From the NCBI GenBank assembly GCA_041664945.1, contig JBAYJY010000066.1, positions 1 through 23,561 of the forward strand: 23,561 nt of DNA, in the 5' to 3' direction. Of this stretch, positions 1 through 5,449 are shown in pieces. Every line of letters begins with the position of its first letter. Within the stretch, counting starts at the first letter, position 1. The notes under the pieces were generated by a model. That model was not told the DNA's origin. It did no database searches and saw nothing but the letters and a program-made list of their open reading frames with translations. The position numbers and the translations under genes were made by a program. This DNA comes from JBAYJY01 sp041664945. Lineage in GTDB: Bacteria > UBP15 > UBA6099.

Positions 1-526
1 TCTCCGCTATGAACTCAAGCCCGTTCGGCGACACCGAAACATTTGCCCCCGCCTTAAGCGTCACGTCCATTCCCCATTCGCCCGGCAGCTTCTGCCCGAA
101 AACCGTCATGCCTCCCTCGCCCTGCGCCGCAGGCGTTTTTGTCGCAACCACCTCACCCGGCTTCACGCTCACTATCGAGCCGATGTTGCGAAAATCTATC
201 CGCTGGCGCCCCGCAAGGTCTTCCTCCGCTTCGCTCCGCGAGTCGCTCTCGAAACAATATTTTATCCGCGCGTCCGTGCCGAGCGTGAACGGTTTTCCAG
301 TCGCTATGATCAGCGTGTGGTCGTACAATTCCGTGTTTTCGAGAAACAGCCGCACCTTATCGGAGTCCTTGATTCCGTGGACGATTTTCTCCGCCGCAAG
401 CAGCCGCATCACATCCTCCAAAGCTGGCTTAGCGCTCGGCTTCACGTGCAGATACGCCGTGAAATGGTCCCGCGAAACCTCGATCTCCAGCGGCGCGCTC
501 GTGAATACATTTTTATATGGCGGCAT
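1..526 (-). CDS. FapA/DUF342 family protein, N-terminal part (runs off the window)
   Basis: The minus strand reads from an ATG at 526 to the window edge, giving about 175 residues without a stop. The segment GRQRIDFRNIGSIVSVKPGE followed by a Thr-Pro-Ala-Ala-Gln-Gly-Glu stretch and Gly-Met-Thr-Val-Phe-Gly matches the repeated beta-structured core of the FapA (flagellar assembly protein A, DUF342) family. An upstream stretch with GTDARIKYCFE also fits. Family members are usually more than 400 residues, so over half is missing. Proposed roles include polymer binding and cell-surface or flagellar assembly, but the family is poorly understood and no flagellar gene is visible here. The start is preceded by a weak GAGG-type ribosome site, and a strong promoter lies about 190 bases upstream. 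Family assignment is fairly sure; function is open. Confidence 0.8.
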   Translation of the reverse strand, partial: MPPYKNVFTSAPLEIEVSRDHFTAYLHVKPSAKPALEDVMRLLAAEKIVHGIKDSDKVRLFLENTELYDHTLIIATGKPFTLGTDARIKYCFESDSRSEAEEDLAGRQRIDFRNIGSIVSVKPGEVVATKTPAAQGEGGMTVFGQKLPGEWGMDVTLKAGANVSVSPNGLEFIAE

Positions 527-714
527 CTCTCAACCTCATCCTGTCTCGTGATTTGAAAGCTCCATCATGTCCGTGTCCGTAAAAAGATAAGCGGCCCGCT
601 ATATCGGCTCCTGTCTTATTTTTTTGCGCGCTTGACCCTCAAATTGTCCGAATTTTCATATTTATGCTGTCATTACCCCGGTGAACATCTTTTCAAACAT
701 CTTAATAATAATTT

Positions 715-743
715 ATTATACAGAAATATGGAATGAGTGTAAA
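715..743 (-). promoter_or_regulatory. sigma-70-type promoter for the FapA-family gene
   Basis: On the minus strand, TTTACA (743 to 738) is followed after exactly 17 bases by a perfect TATAAT (720 to 715). This predicts a start near 708 and a leader of about 180 bases before the ATG at 526. I saw no recognisable riboswitch in the leader. Confidence 0.65.
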
Positions 744-745
744 AT
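717..745 (+). promoter_or_regulatory. possible divergent promoter for the small cysteine protein
   Basis: On the plus strand, TATACA (717-722) and TAAAAT (740-745) are separated by 17 bases and overlap the stronger minus-strand promoter. This would start transcription near 752, about 40 bases before the ATG at 794. The -35 matches consensus at only 4 of 6 positions, so the call is tentative. Confidence 0.3.
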
Positions 746-793
746 ACGAGAACAAATTATGTTGATTCTTTTCATGGCGCCAGGGAGGCCAAC

Positions 794-985
794 ATGAAAT
801 ACGATCCGATGTGCGCGGCGTGCCTGAACGATTGCAAGCAGCCGTCGACGGCGAAACTCGTCGCCTGCCCGCATTTCAAACAGGCCAGCCGCAACCTCGA
901 TATGTTCAGCATGACCGGCGAGGTGCGCAAAGACCTCGCGAAGCGCATGAAGTCGGGCGCGAAAAAGCAACGGAGCGATTCCTGA
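794..985 (+). CDS. small four-cysteine protein (63 aa), unknown function
   Basis: A 63-residue protein preceded by a good ribosome site (GGGAGG, 6 bases before the ATG). Its N-terminal half holds Cys7-x2-Cys10-x3-Cys14 and then Cys25-Pro-His, a pattern suited to binding zinc or an iron-sulfur cluster. The C-terminal half is basic and lysine/arginine-rich (RKDLAKRMKSGAKKQRS), which could contact nucleic acid. I do not recognise a named family. It stands alone on the plus strand between the divergent FapA-type gene and rnhB, 137 bases upstream of the latter. The strong ribosome site and cysteine spacing argue that it is a real gene; metal binding is inference. Confidence 0.65.
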   Translation: MKYDPMCAACLNDCKQPSTAKLVACPHFKQASRNLDMFSMTGEVRKDLAKRMKSGAKKQRSDS

Positions 986-1017
986 TCCCGCATTTTTCAC
1001 AGGCGGATATTTTGCGC

Positions 1018-1040
1018 GGGCACAGCATCCCGAGCCCATG
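1018..1040. repeat. degenerate copy of the short palindromic repeat
   Basis: The sequence starts GGGCACAGCAT and ends GAGCCCATG, closely matching the intact copy at 1081-1110, but the right arm is mutated so that the palindrome is broken. Confidence 0.45.
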
Positions 1041-1080
1041 ACGATCGGAAAATAAATACAAAACAGATCGCAATTCTTTC

Positions 1081-1104
1081 GTAGGGGCACAGCATGCTGT
1101 GCCC
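1081..1104. repeat. short palindromic repeat, intact copy
   Basis: GTAG is followed by a perfect 20-base palindrome at 1085-1104 (GGGCACAG, central CATG, CTGTGCCC). Related copies with different arm sequences lie at 1018, 2218 and 18150. It sits just upstream of rnhB and could fold in the transcript. Confidence 0.7.
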
Positions 1105-1122
1105 ATGCAGCATGGATAACAA

Positions 1123-1797
1123 ATGGCCGGAACTGAAAAAACGAAAAGCGCCGATAAAAAAGAACGCGCGACGCGTTCTAAGAAGCGGCCGCTCTGCCGC
1201 TCTTTCGAGTTCGCCGCGCGCTCAATCGGTTTCGAAAACGTCGCCGGCGCCGACGAGGCCGGCCGCGGCCCGCTCGCAGGCCCGGTCGTCGCCGCCGCAG
1301 TCATTCTCCCTACAGTCTGCCCTCTGCTAACCATCAACGATTCGAAAAAACTCACGCCGAAACAGCGCGAAAAGCTCTACGGCCAGATCATAGACACGGC
1401 GGTCTCGTTCAAGATCGTTTCGGTCGGCGTCGTCGCCGTGGACAACATGAACATCTACCGCGCTGCGCTGCACGCGATGAAACTCGCCGCAGAGGGGCTG
1501 GACCCTCTGCCCGACTTTGTTTACATAGACGGCCCGGCGCGCGTCGATATCAAGATTCCGCAACACGCGCTCGTAGACGGCGACGCGCTCTGCTTCTCCG
1601 TCGCCGCCGCCTCCATCCTCGCCAAAGTGTCGCGCGACCGCCAGATGGTCGAGTACGACGACATATTTCCCGGATACGGGTTCGCAAAACACAAGGGCTA
1701 CGGCACCGCCGAGCACATGGAAGCGCTCCGGCGGCTCGGGCCGTGTCCCATTCACCGGCGCTCGTTCGCGCCGGTCAAGGAGCTGATCGGCGATTGA
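1123..1797 (+). CDS. rnhB: ribonuclease HII
   Basis: This 224-residue protein is a ribonuclease HII, which cuts the RNA strand of RNA-DNA hybrids and starts removal of ribonucleotides misincorporated in DNA. The hallmark GADEAGRGPLAGPVVAAAV places the catalytic Asp44 and Glu45, followed by NDSKKLTPKQREKLY and later FSVAAASILAKVSRDRQM with the remaining acidic residues. The C-terminal HKGYGTAEHMEALRRLGPCP and HRRSF are also typical. It is slightly longer than the usual 200 or so residues because of a basic N-terminal tail. The start follows a modest GGAT-type site, so a later start cannot be excluded. Its last 4 bases overlap yraN, a common partner. Confidence 0.96.
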   Translation: MAGTEKTKSADKKERATRSKKRPLCRSFEFAARSIGFENVAGADEAGRGPLAGPVVAAAVILPTVCPLLTINDSKKLTPKQREKLYGQIIDTAVSFKIVSVGVVAVDNMNIYRAALHAMKLAAEGLDPLPDFVYIDGPARVDIKIPQHALVDGDALCFSVAAASILAKVSRDRQMVEYDDIFPGYGFAKHKGYGTAEHMEALRRLGPCPIHRRSFAPVKELIGD

Positions 1798-2186
1798 AAT
1801 GGCCGCCGTTCTTTAAGTTCAAAAACAAGAAACTCGGCGCCACCGGCGAAGACCTCGCCGCGGCACATCTCCGCTCTCAGGGCTTCCTTATTCTCGACCG
1901 CAATTTCCGCTGCAAGATCGGCGAACTCGACATCGTCGCGAGAAAAAACAACGTCATCGTTTTCGCGGAAGTCAAAACCAGAAGATCGGAACAGCGCGGA
2001 GGCCCTGAAGCGGCCGTCACCTATAGAAAACAGCAGCGAATCGTCAAGCTCGCCCACGTTTACCTAAAACAAAAACATCTCTACCATCTTCAGCCCCGGT
2101 TCGACGTCATCGCCATCCTCTGGCGCGAAAACGGAAAACCCGAAATCAAACATATCCCCGCCGCTTTCATGGCAAGGTCGCATTAA
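1794..2186 (+). CDS. yraN: YraN/UPF0102 family protein, nuclease-fold
   Basis: A 130-residue member of the UPF0102 (YraN) family, which has a PD-(D/E)XK nuclease-like fold and is often encoded beside rnhB; its activity is not well established. The core is clear: GATGEDLAAAHLRSQGFLIL, then NFRCKIGELDIVARK with the conserved Gly-Glu-Leu-Asp, and VIVFAEVKTR with the Glu-Val-Lys. The start I choose is TTG at 1794, which overlaps the rnhB stop codon (TTGA) and has AAGGAG at 1777-1782, 11 bases upstream. An ATG at 1799 is out of frame, and an in-frame ATG at 1743 would overlap rnhB by 55 bases. Translational coupling with rnhB is likely. Confidence 0.92.
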   Translation: MKWPPFFKFKNKKLGATGEDLAAAHLRSQGFLILDRNFRCKIGELDIVARKNNVIVFAEVKTRRSEQRGGPEAAVTYRKQQRIVKLAHVYLKQKHLYHLQPRFDVIAILWRENGKPEIKHIPAAFMARSH

Positions 2187-2217
2187 AACCGGGTTTCGGG
2201 GTAAGATCACATTCGCA

Positions 2218-2241
2218 GTAGGGGCGCAGAATGCTGCGCCC
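2218..2241. repeat. short palindromic repeat, variant arms
   Basis: GTAG, then GGGCGCAG (2222-2229), loop AATG and CTGCGCCC (2234-2241): an 8-bp perfect stem. Compared with the 1081 copy, a base in the left arm changes together with its partner in the right arm, so pairing is kept. Confidence 0.65.
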
Positions 2242-2263
2242 AATATGTGTTTAAAAGCAAAAA

Positions 2264-2286
2264 GGGGCGGATTTGAAATCCGCCCC
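2264..2286. repeat. 23-base GC-rich palindrome
   Basis: The arm GGGGCGGATTT (2264-2274) and its exact complement (2276-2286) flank a single G. The 3' flank CCCCTGCGTT matches that of the palindrome at 15572 (CCCCTGCATT), suggesting the same family. It lies in the yraN downstream region and would fold in its mRNA. Confidence 0.6.
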
Positions 2287-2321
2287 TGCGTTTTCTCGGA
2301 GTTTCAGCTGTTATCTTTTCG

Positions 2322-2367
2322 AAAAAACAGGGACTGGCATCTCTTTTCGCGCCTGTCCCGTTTTTTT
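2322..2367. terminator. bidirectional terminator between yraN and the convergent secreted-protein gene
   Basis: An A-run with CAGGGACTGGC at 2322-2338 faces GCCTGTCCCG and seven T residues at 2351-2367. The stem is imperfect but has A-run and T-run on both sides, fitting termination of both the plus-strand rnhB-yraN transcript and the minus-strand operon that ends at 2383. Confidence 0.65.
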
Positions 2368-2382
2368 AACGTGCCGCTATCA

Positions 2383-3351
2383 TCATTTCACTTTATACAC
2401 TTTATACGAATGGCTGATCGGATAGAACATCACCGGATGCGTGGCGTCCTGCGGCTTGATCGACATGGAGCCCGTGTTCACGGCGATGGTCAGCCCGACT
2501 ACCTTCAGGCCGCTCACATAGTCGCTGCGGATCAGCGACGGCGCGAACGAGAAGCACAGCCTGTTTTCCTTCTTCATGAAATCCGCGCGCTTTTCCTTCT
2601 TTCCGGCCGGCGCCAGCATGGACATCATTTCAGCCGCCGGAACCAAATCCGAAACTGAAAACGCGGGCAGATAGGCGCCGAGCCACGCCGATGTAAGTTC
2701 CGATTCGGTAAGTTCCGGCTTGTAACGCACGTCCCTGCCGAAAATGCCTATCGCGTAGGCAACGAGGTCCTTGCCGGACATTTTTTCCGGCTTCGCCCCG
2801 AGTTCCATGCAGAGGCGGACATTGTTCTCGGAGGGAAACGACGCCTCGACTTTTCTCACGTCCATCGCCGGCGAAAGAGTTTTGTCCTCGTCGTCGTCCA
2901 TGAGCAGTTGCCAATCGGAGCCGGGATATACCTCGCGGGCGGCCGCGCCCCAGTTGTCGACCGCGCTGACGGCATAAAAGAACTCGTCGCCTTCGGCGCC
3001 GGATAGTATCGTCGCGCTGTAGATGCCGGCCTGCGCATCCTCAGCTTTCATCTCCACCGTCTTTTTCTCGCCGCCGGTCTTCCAATACGTCAGTTCGACT
3101 TTCTCTATCTTATAGCCGACCATCGAGTTGTAGCAGCCGACTTTCGCGCGCACGATGACGTCCTCGCCGGGCCCCGGTCGCAACGGATATTGATTGACGG
3201 AAAAAATCTCGGGCGCGGCGAAGCCGCCTATGTCTGCGGCGGGCGGGCTGGCGTTCTCGATCAGCGATCGGAAATTCGCCATGGAGTCCTGCGCCCGCGC
3301 GGCCCCCGCGCACAATATTAAAACAGCGGCAGTGATTATCAGTCGTTTCAT
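2383..3351 (-). CDS. secreted protein of unknown function, partner of the GH84 enzyme
   Basis: A 322-residue protein with a clear signal peptide: a short basic start, a hydrophobic stretch IITAAVLILCAGA and probable cleavage after Ala-Arg-Ala. Residues of about 45-135 have the look of an immunoglobulin-like or carbohydrate-binding-like beta-sandwich (NQYPLRPGPGEDVIVRAKV, then VELTYWKTGGEKKTVEM, then GDEFFYAVSAVDNWG). The rest is unrecognised. The ATG overlaps the stop of the upstream GH84 gene by 4 bases (ATGA), so the two are translationally coupled. An exported partner in glycan binding or breakdown is a reasonable inference from position only; I cannot name a family. Confidence 0.85.
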   Translation of the reverse strand: MKRLIITAAVLILCAGAARAQDSMANFRSLIENASPPAADIGGFAAPEIFSVNQYPLRPGPGEDVIVRAKVGCYNSMVGYKIEKVELTYWKTGGEKKTVEMKAEDAQAGIYSATILSGAEGDEFFYAVSAVDNWGAAAREVYPGSDWQLLMDDDEDKTLSPAMDVRKVEASFPSENNVRLCMELGAKPEKMSGKDLVAYAIGIFGRDVRYKPELTESELTSAWLGAYLPAFSVSDLVPAAEMMSMLAPAGKKEKRADFMKKENRLCFSFAPSLIRSDYVSGLKVVGLTIAVNTGSMSIKPQDATHPVMFYPISHSYKVYKVK

Positions 3352-5186
3352 TTCTCCTCCTTCAGGTCTTTAAGGAAAGTGGCCGAGCTTGCTTCGAGCG
3401 CGGCGGCGTCATTTGCGTTTGCGGCGTCGCGCACTTTTTTCAGGTCCGCGGCCAGCTTCTCGAAATACGTCTTTCCGCCGTTGACCACCTTGAACAGCGC
3501 GGCGCCGACCTCCGCGTTCCTGCTTCCGGAATTCATCAGCTCCTGCTGCGTGAGCGCCTTTTCCAGCAGAGGCAGCGCGCGGTCCGCGATCTTCGCGAGC
3601 GCCTTAGGGTCCTTGGCCGCGGAGGCAGCGCTGAATTCCTTTTCGAGCGGCGTCGCATAGCCCGCCGTTTTCAGCGAAACCAGCGCGTTGAAATCGTAAA
3701 AGTCCTTCATCATCACCAGCTTGAAAACGTCGCGCGCCTGCGGCTCGAAATAAAGCTCGGCTATCGCGTCGACTGTTTTGTCCGGATCGTAAGCGTTCGG
3801 GTTCCACGTGAATTCGGCGAGCGAAGCGCCCTGAATGTGCATCAGCTCGGGCAGCGAAGCGCCTTCCGCGCCGGGTATGGGAAGCTCGCCCTGCAGGTTG
3901 AACGGATTCATCAGGAACTGCGTCGTGCCCTTATTGATGTCCGGCGCACGGCCGACCATCGGATACATGCCGCCCCAGTTGTCTCCGAACGACATCATTC
4001 GCCCATAGAAATCGTTTGCCTTTACTACATCAGCGCCGTTCAGCGTCGGCGTGCAAATCTCGTTGCCCGTCCAGCCGATCGTGATATCCCTGTCCAGCGT
4101 CTTCGCTATCGTGTCTGTATATTCCATCGGGTAAACGCCGGCGTAAATCTCCGGAACGAGCACGAGAACCGTCTCCGGATCGAATGCCTTGAGCGCCTTG
4201 TTCAGCTTGTTCGCGACGTAAACCTCGGCGTAGGCGAGAGACTTGAATTTCTTCATGTCGCTCTTGTAATAGAGCATTCCCATCGAGTCGTCGAACGCGA
4301 GAATGATGTTCTTCGCGCCGAGAGCCTGAATCTGGCGGATTTTAGTCAAAAGAACTTTGAAGTCAGCTTCCGAACTGTATTCGAAGCCGAGCGACGGGCC
4401 GATCGTATAGCCGAACTGAATGTGGTTCTGCTTCGCCGCGTCGATCATCCGCTTGAAGCCGAACAGTTCGAGATCGTCGTACGGCTCGCGCCAGCGGCGC
4501 CGCATCTTCGAGTCGCCTTTCGGGCCGTATGCGTAGGAATTCAGCTTGTTCTGGCCCATCCACTCGAAAATCTTCAGGCGTCCTTCGAGTTCCCACTTGC
4601 CGTAGCCGCCCTCGAACACGCCACGGATCGGGAACACCGGATAGTCCGTGATGTCGGCTCCGTAAAGCGAAACGCCGCCCTCGGCGTCCTTCCACATGTT
4701 GCGCAATGTCATCAGCGCGTAGAAGAAGCCGTCCTCTCCGCAGGCGGTCACCGAAACCGCGCCCGCGTCCGACTTCAGGAAATACGCCTGCAACTCGGGG
4801 TATTCCAGAAAAATCGTCTTGCGGTAGGGCGGAGTCGTAACCTTCGCGCATTCGGAAGCCGGCAGGCGCTTGAGAGAGATCGCCATGCCGCCGTCGGCGT
4901 CCTTGAAACCCCATTTGAACAGGTTCGTTTTATACTCGCGCACAGTCGAGTCCGGCACAGAGGCGTCGGCTGAAATCCTGAACGCCTTTTTCACCACCGT
5001 CGGCGCCGTCCAAGTCGCCTTCTGCGGCGCCGGCAGGAACAGCGGGCCTTCAGCCGCCCCCGCGCGACCGGCAACGAATGACGCTGCGACACAAATCGCG
5101 GCGCACGCCAGCGTTTTCAGAAAACCGCGCGCGCTTCCTTTCGTTCTGGTTTTACGGCCCAAAAGCGCTCCCGTTTTTGTCTCCAT
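3348..5186 (-). CDS. GH84-type beta-N-acetylglucosaminidase, secreted
   Basis: A 612-residue exported glycoside hydrolase. After an N-terminal signal region (hydrophobic residues of about 24-45, ending Ala-Gly-Ala-Ala) comes a beta/alpha domain of the kind found before GH20 and GH84 barrels. The barrel starts at Arg188 in RGVFEGGYGKWELEGRLKIF, continues with FEWMGQNKLNSYAYGPKGD and RRWREPYDD, and has the paired catalytic aspartates Asp299-Asp300 in ILAFDDSMGM and then IGWTGNEICTP. GH84 enzymes remove terminal N-acetylglucosamine by substrate-assisted catalysis. I chose the second of two neighbouring ATGs: AGGAG ends 7 bases before it but 1 base before the ATG at 5192. The exact substrate (host glycan, mucin or cell-wall fragment) is not visible. 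Confidence 0.88.
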   Translation of the reverse strand: METKTGALLGRKTRTKGSARGFLKTLACAAICVAASFVAGRAGAAEGPLFLPAPQKATWTAPTVVKKAFRISADASVPDSTVREYKTNLFKWGFKDADGGMAISLKRLPASECAKVTTPPYRKTIFLEYPELQAYFLKSDAGAVSVTACGEDGFFYALMTLRNMWKDAEGGVSLYGADITDYPVFPIRGVFEGGYGKWELEGRLKIFEWMGQNKLNSYAYGPKGDSKMRRRWREPYDDLELFGFKRMIDAAKQNHIQFGYTIGPSLGFEYSSEADFKVLLTKIRQIQALGAKNIILAFDDSMGMLYYKSDMKKFKSLAYAEVYVANKLNKALKAFDPETVLVLVPEIYAGVYPMEYTDTIAKTLDRDITIGWTGNEICTPTLNGADVVKANDFYGRMMSFGDNWGGMYPMVGRAPDINKGTTQFLMNPFNLQGELPIPGAEGASLPELMHIQGASLAEFTWNPNAYDPDKTVDAIAELYFEPQARDVFKLVMMKDFYDFNALVSLKTAGYATPLEKEFSAASAAKDPKALAKIADRALPLLEKALTQQELMNSGSRNAEVGAALFKVVNGGKTYFEKLAADLKKVRDAANANDAAALEASSATFLKDLKEEK

Positions 5187-5268
5187 ATACATACTCCTGT
5201 AAGGGAATAAGCGTGTCCGGCCACACGCCGTATCGGCTTTCACGAACGACAACCGATAAACTCACCCT

Positions 5269-5298
5269 TTTATATTAGTTATGCCATGTGTTTGTCAA
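5269..5298 (-). promoter_or_regulatory. sigma-70-type promoter of the GH84 operon
   Basis: On the minus strand a perfect TTGACA (5298 to 5293) is followed after 18 bases by TATAAA (5274 to 5269). It predicts a start near 5262 and a 75-base leader. The leader has a 6-bp hairpin (GCGTGT, loop GGCCGG, ACACGC). Confidence 0.65.
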
Positions 5299-5323
5299 TG
5301 ATAATCGGGATACATGGCGCAAA

Positions 5324-5424
5324 TGCAAAGACGTCGTTTGGCCTTTGGCGTCAGGCTTAAAGCAAAAGAATTAAAACGCACTGCCAAGACGGTCATAAAC
5401 ATACATCTGCAAAAGACGTCATTT
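5324..5424. repeat. pair of direct repeats in the 263-base gap 5187-5449
   Basis: TGCAAAGACGTCGTTT (5324-5339) and TGCAAAAGACGTCATTT (5408-5424) share all but two positions and contain the palindrome GACGTC. They lie upstream of the GH84 promoter and downstream of the CotH gene. I see no terminator for the CotH operon in this gap. Confidence 0.45.
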
Positions 5425-5449
5425 CTGAATACTTGTTTACGGAGAATTG

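Noticed and set aside
3837..4973. A long plus-strand frame opposite the GH84 gene
   Set aside because: It is antisense to a gene with clear motifs, has no ribosome site, and its arginine-rich translation fits the GC-rich shadow of the real frame.
5187..5252. Extended N-terminus of the GH84 protein
   Set aside because: It would add 22 residues covering the promoter leader; the ribosome site fits the ATG at 5186.
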